Positions 28,243-37,566 are shown, counted from the first letter of the stretch. The stretch is DNA of 64,000 nucleotides from Natronosalvus vescus (GCF_023973145.1 NZ_CP099546.1:2852001-2916000); one strand, 5' to 3'. Notes: generated from the sequence alone by a model not told the origin. Translations and numbers: made by a program.

Positions 28243-29660
28243 AGGCGGTTCAAGGCGAGTGCCTCGGGGCTTGACCCCGAGGGTGAAGCCGACAACGCCT
28301 AACCTATCAACGCTAATCCATACCTTTACAACACCCAAGTACGTCGATTAGGGTATGGAAAAGTCGCTTACGAAGACACTCGTCTTCCAACTCCAATCCG
28401 ATGACAAGCGACTTCTCTCCGACGCGTATAATGAAGCTCGGTGGGTGTACAACCAGACCATCCAATTAGCGAAAAACGGGATGGACTGGGACGACATCTC
28501 ACCACGTCTTGAAGACGAGGCAGACCTCGTGAAGAACACCACGCAACGCATTGTCGCTAAAGCACTTGATGCACTTCAGCAGTCCTACAACCGCGACGAC
28601 TACAACACACCCAGTCACGAGAAAACTGGGCCATACCCGTTGCGAATGAACTTCACCGAGGGGTACAATCTCACACGCAAAGACAACGGGATACACTACC
28701 GAATCAGTGCCAAGCCGTACAATCCGGTGAAAGGTACACTTCGTGGCGCACCAGACAACCTCGAACTCCTCGAACAAGCCCTCGAACGTGACGAGTGGCG
28801 TGTCGGAACCGCCGAAGCGATGGCACGCAACGGAAATCACGAACTACACGTCAACGTTACTCATCTCGAAGCCACGGTTCAAGACAAACACGACGCTCAG
28901 ACCATTGTAGGCGTAGACATCAACGAAGATTGCGTGGCTCTTTCAGCCCTTCGTGATGACGACATCGTTGATTCCGTGGTTATCGACTACCCGGAAATCA
29001 AGAAAGAGCGCCATCGGTACTTCACGATGCGTAAGCGAATGCAGAACGTTGGGCAGACAGCGTTCGACCGTATATTCGAGAACAAAGAGGAACGATACGT
29101 TCACGACCAACTCCACCAAGTCTCCCGGCGAATTGTGGTGTGGGTTCAGCAATTCGTGTCGCCGCTCGTTGTGTTTGAAGACCTCAAGCATATGCGAGAT
29201 TCGATTGATTACGGTACTCGGATGAATCGTCGGTTGCACTCCCTGCCGTTTCACAAACTCCGCTCGTTCGTCACGTACAAAGCGGCGTTCGAGGGGATTC
29301 CGAACGATGACATCGACCCGGCGTACACCAGCCAGACGTGTTCTTTCTCAAAGTGTGAGCATACGACTCGGTCGAATCGCCGGAAGAAGCGGTTCAAGTG
29401 CAACGCGTGTGGTCGGCAAGACCACGCTGACCGAAACGCGGCAGTGAATATTGCGAAGAAAGGATTGGAGAAGTTGAATCGAAATGTGCCTGCTCTCAAC
29501 ACGCTTCCGGTTGTTCGGAAACTGCGACGGCAGGCATCGGGCTGTGTGAACCAGCCGACCGTGACCCACGCAACCGTTCGAGGCCACCAAGCCGATGGTC
29601 GCGTGGGAGTGTCCGATTAAACCACGGGAAGCCTCGGGGCTTGACCCCGAGGCGGTTCAC
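28243..29660 (+). mobile_element. IS200/IS605-type (IS1341-like) transposon, TnpB only, copy 1
   Basis: A 1418-bp element defined by comparison with the copy at 39025-40443. The left end starts AGGCGG directly after TCTAC (28238-28242); the right end finishes TTCAC at 29660. Both ends carry the same hairpin, CCTCGGGG-CTTGA-CCCCGAGG (28262-28282 and 29632-29652). No target duplication and no tnpA, so it depends on a transposase from elsewhere or is stranded. The right end lies in the stop codon of the HTH-10 regulator gene. Confidence 0.85.
28355..29620 (+). CDS. tnpB: RNA-guided endonuclease TnpB (transposon copy 1)
   Basis: A 421-residue TnpB, the ancestor-type relative of Cas12. Characterised family members cut DNA using an RNA from the transposon's right end. 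The RuvC residues are intact: Asp188 in IVGVDIN, Glu275 in VVFEDL, Asp359 in HADRNAAVNI. The zinc ribbon is complete (Cys329, Cys334, Cys349, Cys352). An N-terminal helical region with NEARWVYNQT matches the OrfB N-terminal domain. Near-identical to the protein at 39138. The last 60 residues are basic and poorly conserved, as expected where the gene overlaps the RNA. Nothing suggests inactivation. Confidence 0.93.
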   Translation: MEKSLTKTLVFQLQSDDKRLLSDAYNEARWVYNQTIQLAKNGMDWDDISPRLEDEADLVKNTTQRIVAKALDALQQSYNRDDYNTPSHEKTGPYPLRMNFTEGYNLTRKDNGIHYRISAKPYNPVKGTLRGAPDNLELLEQALERDEWRVGTAEAMARNGNHELHVNVTHLEATVQDKHDAQTIVGVDINEDCVALSALRDDDIVDSVVIDYPEIKKERHRYFTMRKRMQNVGQTAFDRIFENKEERYVHDQLHQVSRRIVVWVQQFVSPLVVFEDLKHMRDSIDYGTRMNRRLHSLPFHKLRSFVTYKAAFEGIPNDDIDPAYTSQTCSFSKCEHTTRSNRRKKRFKCNACGRQDHADRNAAVNIAKKGLEKLNRNVPALNTLPVVRKLRRQASGCVNQPTVTHATVRGHQADGRVGVSD

Positions 29661-29676
29661 AGCGACGTTTCACACA
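29560..29676 (+). ncRNA. Predicted TnpB guide (omega/re) RNA, copy 1
   Basis: By analogy with known TnpB systems, the guide RNA should overlap the 3' end of tnpB and the right-end hairpin (29632-29652) and finish with about 16 bases of flank beyond the element (from 29661, AGCGACGTTTCACACA). The hairpin is seen; the RNA and its bounds are inferred. Confidence 0.35.
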
Positions 29677-30346
29677 GCTCGTTCATCGCCCGACGCAACC
29701 GCTGTGAGACGGCCGACTTCGAAATTCCCAACATCTCGGCGAGTTCGTCCTGTGAGATGCCTCGAGGCACGTCGAAATACCCCTCCTCGTACGCGACGGT
29801 GAGCAGGCGTTCCTGTTTTTCCGTCAGCCCGACCACGGTGGTGTCCTCGGGGTTCGCCAGCCGCAGATGGTTGACGTGAAACGAGATACCGAGTCCTTTG
29901 CAGGCGCGGTTGAACGCCACCAACCCGTCCCGATCAGGGAACTGAAGCCGCGCGATCCACCCCGTCTTTCCGCCGGTGAGGCTCAGAATGCGCCCGTCGA
30001 ATTCGGCAATCCGACTCGTGAACCGTACCGTCTCGGTACACACGGTGGCGCGGTAGACCCGTTTCCGTGGGTACCGATCGACGAGTGTCGGTTCTCGTAT
30101 CGTCGTATCGTTCGCGAGTGCGGCCTCGAACTCCGAGAACGGGACGGATTCTGCCCCGAAGAAGATGACCGTTCGTCCGTCCTCGAGGTCGCTCCAGTAC
30201 TCGATCTCGACCCGGCCGCTCGAGAGCTCACGGAGGGTCGGCCGAAGTACCAGTGCTTCGTGATCGAGTTCGAGTTCGGCAACGATACTGCCCCCCGCCT
30301 GTGAATGAAGTGAGATCTGATCGGTCTCGGATGGCTTGGTGCTCAT
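29657..30346 (-). CDS. HTH-10 (Bat-type) transcriptional regulator
   Basis: A 229-residue regulator. The N-terminal three quarters is a sensor-like domain of the bacterioopsin-activator type (IEYWSDLEDGRTVIFFG, FTSRIAEFDGRIL). The C-terminus (about 165-220) is an HTH-10 domain: GLTEKQERLLTVAYEEGYFDVPRGISQDELAEMLGISKSAVSQRLRRA. The signal sensed is unknown. The ATG at 30346 is preferred; a longer start at 30367 adds seven residues. The stop codon is odd: TGA is supplied by the right end of the TnpB transposon inserted there, and the flank beyond the transposon implies that the original stop was TAG at the same place, leaving the protein unchanged. A second HTH-10 gene lies 281 bp upstream. Confidence 0.87.
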   Translation of the reverse strand: MSTKPSETDQISLHSQAGGSIVAELELDHEALVLRPTLRELSSGRVEIEYWSDLEDGRTVIFFGAESVPFSEFEAALANDTTIREPTLVDRYPRKRVYRATVCTETVRFTSRIAEFDGRILSLTGGKTGWIARLQFPDRDGLVAFNRACKGLGISFHVNHLRLANPEDTTVVGLTEKQERLLTVAYEEGYFDVPRGISQDELAEMLGISKSAVSQRLRRAMNELCETSL

Positions 30347-30380
30347 CGTTCGATCACCGTAATCCATTGTTCGAGAGAGT

Positions 30381-30485
30381 AATCGACGCTTATCGACAAC
30401 GCATACATCAAGCGTGCATTTCGACCCGAGTCACTTGGTGGTGGACGCTAAATACACTCAGGTGGTGATTAATCGACGCTAAACG
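30381..30485. repeat. Three GACGCTWA repeats upstream of the HTH-10 gene
   Basis: AATCGACGCTTA at 30381, GTGGACGCTAAA at 30441 and AATCGACGCTAAA at 30471 share GACGCT(T/A)A in the same orientation. They lie between the two HTH-10 genes, upstream of the shorter one, and could be regulator sites. No gene is seen in 30347-30627. Confidence 0.35.
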
Positions 30486-30627
30486 TATTCATTGATACGA
30501 TATCTTGACTGTCTGTCCTCCCTGAGTAACACGGACTTTCCGCCAGCGACATAGCGTAACAGCGCGATTATCGCCCGGTAATTATCTGTTTCACTCGGTA
30601 CGCACCTCGTGTTCACGTCCGAGTCCG

Positions 30628-33600
30628 CTACTCGAGCCACCCCTCCTCGAAGAGCAGTTCGAATAGCTTTCGCTCGGCCGTCCTGAGGTGGCGCGTGAAC
30701 GTCGGCTGTGAGACGTCGAGCAACTCGGCCACCTCGCCACCAGTTCGATCGCGGGGCCACTCGAAGTAGCCCGCGTGGTAGGTGACCCGGAGCGTCTCGA
30801 GCTGTCGGTCGGTCAACTGCTCGCGGAGGTGCTCGCTGAAGGTTCCGTCCCGATTGCTCTCCGCCGAGACGACCCGTTTCGACCGGAGTTCGATGTCCGG
30901 GTACCGTTTCTCGAGGCGGTCGGCGAACGTCCGAATGCTGGTTCCGGGGGCGACGTCGATCACGATTCGCGGACGATGATCCGTGGCGTCGATTCGTGTG
31001 AGTTTCCCGCCGTGGGTTCCCACGACCGACCCGATATTCGACTCCCGAATCGCCGTTTCGAGGTGGAGTCGATCACCGCGGGAACGCGAGAGGGTGCCAC
31101 CCTCGAGACCGTCGATGTCCTCGAGGGCCGCCCCTACGGTCTCTCTGTCGAGTTCTCCATCGTCCATACCCAGCGAGAGCACGGCGCTCGCGCCAGAGTC
31201 GGTGTGACTCAATGTGAGCAGATCCACCCGACACCGACAGCCCACGGCAAGGTCGATCAGTGGATCGTCGACCGACTCGCGTGCAGTGGCGTCGCTGGAC
31301 GGTGATCGATCCGTCGAAGCACGGTCGGCCCCCTCCTCCGTCACGTCGTGTGCGGGCAGGGCGAACTCGAGTTCGAGTCGATCCTCGCTGGTTACGAACT
31401 GCCGATACTCCTCGAGAGCGTTGGCGAGCGTCAGTGTCGTCCGAAGTGCCTCGAGACCGGTGAGCGTCGAATCGGCTGGTGGGTCGGTGATGGCGAGCGC
31501 CAGGACTCCGTACTGTCGCTCGTCGAAAACGAGTGGGAGGGAGGCAACGACCCGTCCGCCTCGCTCTTCTCGAGTGTCCCCGTCGCCGTCCTGTCCGGGC
31601 CGATCGATCCCTGCGTCTCGCTCAGTCCAGGTGTCCGCTTGTTCGACGGTCACTGTCCTCGAACCGACGACTGACTCGAGCGAGTCGACGTCCGTTTCCG
31701 AGATCGTCCCCCTCCCGTCGACGAACGGGGAGACGGATCCACCCGCAGTTGCTCGCGTGCGATACTGCCCGTCCTCGAGGTCGATCGATCCGATCCAGAC
31801 GCCCGTCACCCACGTGAGGGCTGCCAGGTCGTCACAGATCGCGGACTCGAGGTGTTCCCGGTTGCTTCCGGCAGCCATCCGCTCGTCGATCGTTGTGACG
31901 ACCGCTTCCAGTTCCCGTTGCCGGTCGAGTTGGGCTTCGATCCCTTCGAGTCGATTTTCGAGCCCATCCCGATTCCGGGCATTCTCGAGCGTTTCGAGCC
32001 GATCCGTCACGACTGCAGCGAGGATGGAGAGCGCGTCGACGTCGACCGGATCGAGAGTCCGCAGTCCGAGGCCGGTCGCGAAGACGATTCCCTGGTCGCC
32101 GAGTGGAACGAGTAGTACGTGTTCGGTGTGCAGTCCCACCCGTTCGAAGAGGGAATCGAACGCCGTCGAGTCAGCGAGTCCCATCGCCGGACCGATGAGT
32201 TCCCGCGGATCGAGTGCGGGTACCGTCACCGTCTCGAGCGTCGGCAGCGACAGTGGCGGGTCGGAATCGGACGGTTTGACGGCCGCGGGGTGGAGTCGAT
32301 CACCCTCGCGAAGATAGACCCCGACAGCCGAGGAGGGGGTGGTTTGCAACACGCCATCGGCAGCGATCGCGGCGAGACGGGAGGGCCGTGTCGTCGTCCG
32401 AACGTCGTGAGCCACGCCCGCGAGCGTCGAGACCGTCGTGGTATCGACCGTCGGTGACCCACCGTCGAGCAGTCCGAGGGCGTACCGATCAGCATCGACG
32501 GAGACGACAGCGGCAGACAGCGTTCGATCACCGTCAGCGGTGTGTACCGTCGCTGTGAACGTCCCCGCTCGCCCAACGGGGGTGGCCGCCGTTCGGCTGT
32601 GAACCCGCTCGCGGGTTCGGTCATCGATCAGTGCCTCGAGGGACTGGCCGATATGCTCCCCATCTGTCGGCCCGAGCAGACGGCGTCCAGCCTCGTTTAT
32701 CGCCTGCAGGTGCCCGGTGTTTCGATCGACGAGCAGCACGCCGATACCGAGCGCGTCGACGACCGTCTCGAGCGTCCGTGACTGCTGGAGCGGTTCTGCA
32801 GGTGTCGCTGAGGTGAGTGTGATTGCCATGACGCCGCTCGACGTCGGGGCCGCGAGCCACTCGAGTTCGTCGGCTTCTGCGTGGTCGATACCGGAACGTT
32901 CCGTCTCGCCTTGCTTGTCGAAGCGGGGAGTGGTGAAACGAACCGGTGACTCGGTCTGGCGGCACTGCTTGAGACTGTCGGAAAACCGCTCTCGTATCCT
33001 CGCCGGAAGCACGTCCCAGAGGGTGGCATCCGCCCTCCCCGGCTCGAACCGTGAGGACGCGGCCCTGGATGCGGCCACCAGGTTCCAGGTGTCGTCGACG
33101 GCGAGTGCGGGTCGGTCGACCGATTCGACCCAATGGACGAGGTCGTCCGTCGGTGGTGCAGCTGCCGGTGATAGAACGAGATCGATTTTCCCGTCAGTAT
33201 CCGATTCAATTTCTCCGTCGGCATCCGTTTTTGGGCTCGCTATCGCGGTCACGGTTTGGCGAATCCAGGAGCCATCGGCGTGTCTGAATCGGGCGACTGC
33301 CGTCGACTGCGTTCTCCCGTGCGGTGAGACCGCGTCGACGGTCTGACGTACCGCCGATCGATCGGCGGGATTGACCATCTCCTCGATGCGTTGTCCCTGT
33401 ATCTCGCTCGGGAGGCGGCCCAGAGTCGGCTCGATGGCTGCCCCTGCGGCGATGACGGTGTTTCCGTCGCCGAGACGGAGCCAGGCGATCGGCCCGGACT
33501 CGAGGAACCGACGGGCGATGTCGGCTGACTCGAGCGAGGATGCGGTTCGCTGGCGCTCGTCGCTGCGATCCTTCTCGGCCCCCTCAATCACGTCCTCGGA

Positions 33601-34002
33601 TCCTTTCAGTACTGTCCGTACGCGTGCGCGAACGACTGCCGGATCGGCCCCCGGATCGAGGACGTCCGTCGCGCCCGCCCCGAGGGCTGCCCTCGCCTCG
33701 GGTGGCGATACTAGCGCGAGGATCGGACACTCGGCGACCTGCTGTATCCGCTCGCGGTCGCCTGGAGAGAGTTCCGCGAACGGATACACCAGACAGCAGA
33801 CCGTTGTTTCCCGCCCAACGTCGAGGGCCGACTCGACATCGGCGACCCGACGGACGGCCCGTTCACCCAGGGCGTCTGTGAGCATCTGCGTCGCCGTCGC
33901 TGTCGGATCGACTACGAGTACAGGTGTCGTCTCACGGCGCTCGAGGGGCGTCCGTTCGCTCACGGCAGTCCACTGTTCGAGTACGAACCAGCGTGCGGCC
34001 AT
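30628..34002 (-). CDS. Multi-domain PAS/GAF sensor regulator of the bacterioopsin-activator (Bat) HTH-10 type
   Basis: A 1124-residue soluble sensor-regulator. Approximate order: receiver-like domain (25-135, but the usual phosphorylatable Asp position reads LVYPFAEL, so probably not phosphorylated), PAS (165-285), PAS-like (295-400), PAS (415-520), GAF (540-680), coiled coil, GAF (715-865), bacterioopsin-activator domain (890-1060), then an HTH-10 (LTDRQLETLRVTYHAGYFEWPRDRTGGEVAELLDVS). Bat of Halobacterium responds to light and oxygen; the cue here is unknown. ATG 34002 is the longest start; a GTG at 33963 (VSERTPLERR) also fits, with the AT-rich CTTAATG just upstream serving as TATA box. 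Confidence 0.87.
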   Translation of the reverse strand: MAARWFVLEQWTAVSERTPLERRETTPVLVVDPTATATQMLTDALGERAVRRVADVESALDVGRETTVCCLVYPFAELSPGDRERIQQVAECPILALVSPPEARAALGAGATDVLDPGADPAVVRARVRTVLKGSEDVIEGAEKDRSDERQRTASSLESADIARRFLESGPIAWLRLGDGNTVIAAGAAIEPTLGRLPSEIQGQRIEEMVNPADRSAVRQTVDAVSPHGRTQSTAVARFRHADGSWIRQTVTAIASPKTDADGEIESDTDGKIDLVLSPAAAPPTDDLVHWVESVDRPALAVDDTWNLVAASRAASSRFEPGRADATLWDVLPARIRERFSDSLKQCRQTESPVRFTTPRFDKQGETERSGIDHAEADELEWLAAPTSSGVMAITLTSATPAEPLQQSRTLETVVDALGIGVLLVDRNTGHLQAINEAGRRLLGPTDGEHIGQSLEALIDDRTRERVHSRTAATPVGRAGTFTATVHTADGDRTLSAAVVSVDADRYALGLLDGGSPTVDTTTVSTLAGVAHDVRTTTRPSRLAAIAADGVLQTTPSSAVGVYLREGDRLHPAAVKPSDSDPPLSLPTLETVTVPALDPRELIGPAMGLADSTAFDSLFERVGLHTEHVLLVPLGDQGIVFATGLGLRTLDPVDVDALSILAAVVTDRLETLENARNRDGLENRLEGIEAQLDRQRELEAVVTTIDERMAAGSNREHLESAICDDLAALTWVTGVWIGSIDLEDGQYRTRATAGGSVSPFVDGRGTISETDVDSLESVVGSRTVTVEQADTWTERDAGIDRPGQDGDGDTREERGGRVVASLPLVFDERQYGVLALAITDPPADSTLTGLEALRTTLTLANALEEYRQFVTSEDRLELEFALPAHDVTEEGADRASTDRSPSSDATARESVDDPLIDLAVGCRCRVDLLTLSHTDSGASAVLSLGMDDGELDRETVGAALEDIDGLEGGTLSRSRGDRLHLETAIRESNIGSVVGTHGGKLTRIDATDHRPRIVIDVAPGTSIRTFADRLEKRYPDIELRSKRVVSAESNRDGTFSEHLREQLTDRQLETLRVTYHAGYFEWPRDRTGGEVAELLDVSQPTFTRHLRTAERKLFELLFEEGWLE

Positions 34003-34047
34003 TAAGTAGGCCCACCGTATTCACCGGTAGCGATGGATTGGACTCGG

Positions 34048-35516
34048 TAAACTACCCTACCCTACTTCGCTCACCCCATACGGGGTTCGCTCGTTGAGGG
34101 TAGGGCTTTGATGTGGACTCCCGGCAATCAGTCGCCAGCAATAGGCTGGTAACTCTCGCCGTTCAACATCCCACCATTCACACGCACGTCTACTGGTGCG
34201 TCTCCGCTCCCCGACTTGGGCGAGGAACGGAGTCTGTGTTTCTGCTTTCGGGCGTATCGTATCCCGATATTTTTCGCCGCGTTATAGTCCGCGTTGACCT
34301 CGTAGCCGCACTTCTGGCACTCGAAGTGTTCTCCGTGGCGGTTCGCTTCGTGCGTGAACCCGCAGTCCGTCCGAGAACAGCGTTGGGACGTGTGGTTCGG
34401 CGCAACTTGCTTCACCGTGACGCCACGTTCCGGTGCCTTGTATTCGACGTACTCGATAAGGCGTCGGAACGCCCAGAGGTGGTGCCATTTAGCCTGTGGA
34501 AGCCGCTCACGGATGTCCGTTAAGTCCTCGAACACGATCACGTCGCACCCGTTCTCAACAGCTTCCGTAACAATCTCGTTGGCGACGGTGTGGATGTACT
34601 GTTTGCGCCACGCTTCTTCGCGTTTGCCGAGGCGCAGAAGCGCATTGTGCGCGGCTTGCGTGCCGTGCTGTTGCATCTCACCACGCCGTTTCTCGAACTC
34701 GCGGCACCAATGGTCGTAGTCGTTCCCCTGACAAAAGCGGCCGGTTGAGGAAACAGCGAGGCTGTTGACGCCGAGGTCGATACCGAGGACTGTTTGGTGC
34801 CCGGTATCTGTCGAAACCTCGGATTCGTCGTCATCGTACTTCCGGGTCGTAATGTGGAAGTAGAACTCGTCGGTCGCCTTGTCGTATTGCAGTGTACTCG
34901 CCCGGAACTCGTAGTCCTGCGAGAGAACATACTGCTCGTAGGGGGTCGGACTGTCTGCCGGAAGTTCAAAGTCGCACTCGACACGCCCGTTGACGGTGGA
35001 GAGCGAGACTTTGTTCCGGTAGAACGTGGCACTTCGCTTATCGTAGACCATGCTCCACGACGTGAACTCCGGCTGGCTCACACGCTTGCCCTGTTTCCAC
35101 CGTTCGACGCATCCTTTGACGGCTTGGACGGCGCGTCGGATGGCTTCTTGGACGAGGTTCGCGGTGAGATCGGTTTCCTCTCGCAGCTCCGCGTAGAGTG
35201 CGTCTCGCGCAGTTGAGTTCGCAGTGATGCAGTTCGTGTAGGAGTTCCCGTCCCAACAGACCTCACCAGCACGATTCGCACAGTAGAGGAACTGTCGAGC
35301 GGATTCGTGGAGGTCGTCGCGGCGCTCATCCGGAACGACGAGTTTGACCGGCGCTGTTCGACGAACCTCCATGTTTCAGATTGCTGTCTAACGGTACTTA
35401 TATGCTTGGGAGGCGGGTAGCTACCGTCGTGCGGTTGCGTCGTCCGTTGTCGGTTTCCTCTCCGACCTACTCGCTCGCTACACTCGCTCCTTGAGGTCGG
35501 AGGCTCCACCTCGATT
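34048..35516 (-). mobile_element. IS200/IS605-type transposon, TnpB only (lineage 2)
   Basis: On the minus strand the element ends with a long hairpin: CCCTACCCT pairs with AGGGTAGGG around an inner ACCCCGTATGGGGT, and the strand finishes GGTAGTTTAC at 34048. Upstream of tnpB a second palindrome (CTCCGACCT/AGGTCGGAG, about 35455-35500) marks the left end; the exact left border is uncertain. The GGTAGTTNAC finish is shared with the elements ending at 38911 and 59194. Confidence 0.65.
34128..35372 (-). CDS. tnpB: RNA-guided endonuclease TnpB (lineage 2)
   Basis: A 414-residue TnpB of a different lineage from the copies at 28355 and 39138. Catalytic residues intact: Asp199 in VLGIDLG, Glu282 in VIVFEDL, Asp362 in NADYNAAKNI. 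Zinc ribbon complete (Cys332, Cys337, Cys352, Cys355). The N-terminus MEVRRTAPVKLVVPDERRDDL is typical of haloarchaeal OrfB. No tnpA next to it. It sits between the large HTH-10 gene and the ccdA operon, whose last gene ends 161 bp away. Confidence 0.92.
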   Translation of the reverse strand: MEVRRTAPVKLVVPDERRDDLHESARQFLYCANRAGEVCWDGNSYTNCITANSTARDALYAELREETDLTANLVQEAIRRAVQAVKGCVERWKQGKRVSQPEFTSWSMVYDKRSATFYRNKVSLSTVNGRVECDFELPADSPTPYEQYVLSQDYEFRASTLQYDKATDEFYFHITTRKYDDDESEVSTDTGHQTVLGIDLGVNSLAVSSTGRFCQGNDYDHWCREFEKRRGEMQQHGTQAAHNALLRLGKREEAWRKQYIHTVANEIVTEAVENGCDVIVFEDLTDIRERLPQAKWHHLWAFRRLIEYVEYKAPERGVTVKQVAPNHTSQRCSRTDCGFTHEANRHGEHFECQKCGYEVNADYNAAKNIGIRYARKQKHRLRSSPKSGSGDAPVDVRVNGGMLNGESYQPIAGD

Positions 35517-35533
35517 TATGCTGAAACAGCCGT

Positions 35534-36208
35534 TCAGAGTACGTCGAGCACGAAGAACGCCAGATACAGCTGTCCGAGGCCGGCCACGATCATGATCCCA
35601 CCGGCGACTCGCTTGAGCGTACCCGTGTGAGCGGTGAGCCACCCCGACCCGGCGACCAGCCCCATCCCGGTTGCGACGGTCAGTGAGATCATGAGGAGGG
35701 TGACGGTGCCGACGTATGCCAGGATGACGAGGAGCCCACTGACTGCCGACAGCGAGAGGGCACTCCCCAGGACACCGATAAACAGCGGTGCGACACAGCC
35801 AGCGGCCGCGAGGGCGTACCCCGCCCCGAATACGCCGAACCCGAGGACGCTCGAGCGTCGCTGTGGGAGCGCGATCGTCAGTGAGGGGGCTCGGTCGAAC
35901 ACGACGAGGACGCCGAAGACGACCAGGATCGCGCCCACGATCGGTTCGAAAAGGACGATGTTCTCGAGTTGTGAGTGCCCGACGACGAACGTCGCGCCGA
36001 GGAGGACGAGGAAGGTGGCGATGACGCCGACGCCGGCGATGAGACCTCTGGAGAGCGAGCCACCGAGTGTCGCCTCGCCACCCTCGGTTTGACTCACGTA
36101 GTAGCCGACGTAGCCGGGCAACAGCGGGTACGCACAGGGAGAAAAGAACGTCGCAACACCGGCTCCGATCGCAAACGCGAGCGTCGGAACGAGAGTGAGA
36201 TCCACCAT
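35534..36208 (-). CDS. ccdA: CcdA-like thiol-disulfide transporter membrane protein
   Basis: A 224-residue membrane protein with about six TM helices that in the family carries reducing equivalents from cytoplasmic thioredoxin to extracytoplasmic thiol proteins. Seen: the N-terminal signature GVATFFSPCAYPLLPGYVGYY with the reactive Cys in SPCAYPLLPG, and a second Cys in ALAAAGCVAPLFIG, the pair expected for CcdA. It is the last gene of a tight operon: the TlpA-like gene ends one base upstream, giving it an obvious partner to reduce. Confidence 0.92.
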   Translation of the reverse strand: MVDLTLVPTLAFAIGAGVATFFSPCAYPLLPGYVGYYVSQTEGGEATLGGSLSRGLIAGVGVIATFLVLLGATFVVGHSQLENIVLFEPIVGAILVVFGVLVVFDRAPSLTIALPQRRSSVLGFGVFGAGYALAAAGCVAPLFIGVLGSALSLSAVSGLLVILAYVGTVTLLMISLTVATGMGLVAGSGWLTAHTGTLKRVAGGIMIVAGLGQLYLAFFVLDVL

Positions 36209-36209
36209 C

Positions 36210-36743
36210 TTAGAGCGCCCGTTCGATGCCGTCGATCAGTTCGTCGGCGGTTTTGACGCCGGCATCAGACCAGCGCTCGACGCCGTGTTCGTCGATTGCC
36301 ACCGCGTACGGATAGCCCGAGAGGCCGTAACGCTCGGCGAGTTCAGCGGTTCGATCTCGTGCAATCGTCCACTGTCCATCGTGTTCGCCCCACCAGTCGG
36401 CGATGTCGTCGTCTGGTGCGTTCTCGAGCGTCACCGATACGAACGTTACCGTGTCGCCGAGGTGGTCGTGGGCGTCAGCCAGCGCGGGCATCTGCTCGAC
36501 ACATGGCGGACACCAGGTTCCAAAGAAGTCGATAAACGTCGGCTGCTCGAGCGACGGGAGTGCGATCGTTCCCGGTTCGCTCCCCCGGGCGTCGACAGTC
36601 TCGAGCTCGAGTTGGTCGACATCCGGGCCGAACCGATGCTGGAGTGACGACTGGATCGACGAGGCGCCGCCCATGGCGACGGCTCCCCCAGCAGCGAGGA
36701 TGCCGAGACTGCCGATGCCAGCGAGGAGTTCCCGTCGGCGCAT
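36210..36743 (-). CDS. TlpA-like exported thioredoxin-fold oxidoreductase
   Basis: A 177-residue extracytoplasmic thiol reductase. It has a Tat-type signal (MRRRELLAGIGSLGILAAGG), then a thioredoxin fold with FFGTWCPPCVEQMP (CPPC redox site) and the cis-Pro segment GLSGYPYAVAID. The protein probably reduces SCO1 or other extracellular Cys pairs, receiving electrons from CcdA encoded one base downstream. The SCO1-like gene ends one base upstream; the three genes form one transcription unit. Confidence 0.9.
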   Translation of the reverse strand: MRRRELLAGIGSLGILAAGGAVAMGGASSIQSSLQHRFGPDVDQLELETVDARGSEPGTIALPSLEQPTFIDFFGTWCPPCVEQMPALADAHDHLGDTVTFVSVTLENAPDDDIADWWGEHDGQWTIARDRTAELAERYGLSGYPYAVAIDEHGVERWSDAGVKTADELIDGIERAL

Positions 36744-36744
36744 G

Positions 36745-37566
36745 CTAGTTGCCAGTTACTGCCCGTACGTCCTCGAGCACCTTCGAGGTGTCGACCATCG
36801 CACCGCGAGGGTAGGAACGTTCGACGACGCCGTGTTCGTTGACGAGCAGGATCAGGTTGATGTGGGTGAAGGTGTACTCGCCGTGATCGTGGTCGTCGTC
36901 GGTGTGGCTGTTGTGGTCGTCGTTTCCGTCGTGGCCGTCGTGGTCACCGTGATCGTCGTTCTCATCGTCATCGTGACCGTCGTGATCATCACCGTCTTCC
37001 ACCCGATCGATGAGCATCCCAATCTCGTCCTCGAGCAACGCCTTCCCGTCCTCGTAGTTCTCAGGCCGGAGGAAGTGCCAGTTTCCGGCCTCGAAATCGA
37101 CGCCCTGTTGTTCTCCATACTCCTCGAGCACGTCTGCCGTGTCGCGTTCGGGATCGAACGTCATCGCCAGCAGCGAGAGGTCGTCGTCGTAGCCGCGTTC
37201 GATCGAATCGGCCTGGGCGCGACGCAGGCGCAACAGTAGCGCCGGACAGGCCCCGTCGGGACACGACGTGAAAAAGAAGGTCATGAGGTAGGCTTTCTCG
37301 CCTTCGAAATCGCTCGAGGAGATGGTCTCGCCGGACAACGGGTCTGGGAGCGAAAAGTCCGGCATCTCGTGTCCGTGGATTGGGTGGATCGGGTCGCCAC
37401 GATCCTCCGTCGGTGGGTCGAGCACGGTCTGACCGTCCCCCCAGTTACCCCGGCCTGGTTCCTCGCCGCCGAGCGCCGACGTCGTCTCCTCGAGCGTTCC
37501 AAGACAACCCGCCAGTCCTGCGAGGCCTGCCGTGGTCAGTCCGCCGAGGTACGTCCGTCTGTCCAT
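36745..37566 (-). CDS. SCO1/SenC-type copper chaperone lipoprotein with His/Asp-rich insert
   Basis: A 273-residue exported protein likely to deliver copper to cytochrome oxidase or act as a thiol reductase. It has a Tat/lipobox N-terminus (MDRRTYLGGLTTAGLAGLAGC), then a SCO thioredoxin fold. The metal/redox site reads TSCPDGACP, with four residues between the cysteines where SCO proteins usually have three. The conserved distal His is in FTHINLILLV. Before that His lies a long insert of about 40 residues made of Asp and His (DHDGHDDDENDD and so on), a plausible metal-binding stretch. ATG 37566 is chosen because the signal starts there. First gene of the sco-tlpA-ccdA operon; divergent from a second metal-type lipoprotein. 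Confidence 0.88.
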   Translation of the reverse strand: MDRRTYLGGLTTAGLAGLAGCLGTLEETTSALGGEEPGRGNWGDGQTVLDPPTEDRGDPIHPIHGHEMPDFSLPDPLSGETISSSDFEGEKAYLMTFFFTSCPDGACPALLLRLRRAQADSIERGYDDDLSLLAMTFDPERDTADVLEEYGEQQGVDFEAGNWHFLRPENYEDGKALLEDEIGMLIDRVEDGDDHDGHDDDENDDHGDHDGHDGNDDHNSHTDDDHDHGEYTFTHINLILLVNEHGVVERSYPRGAMVDTSKVLEDVRAVTGN

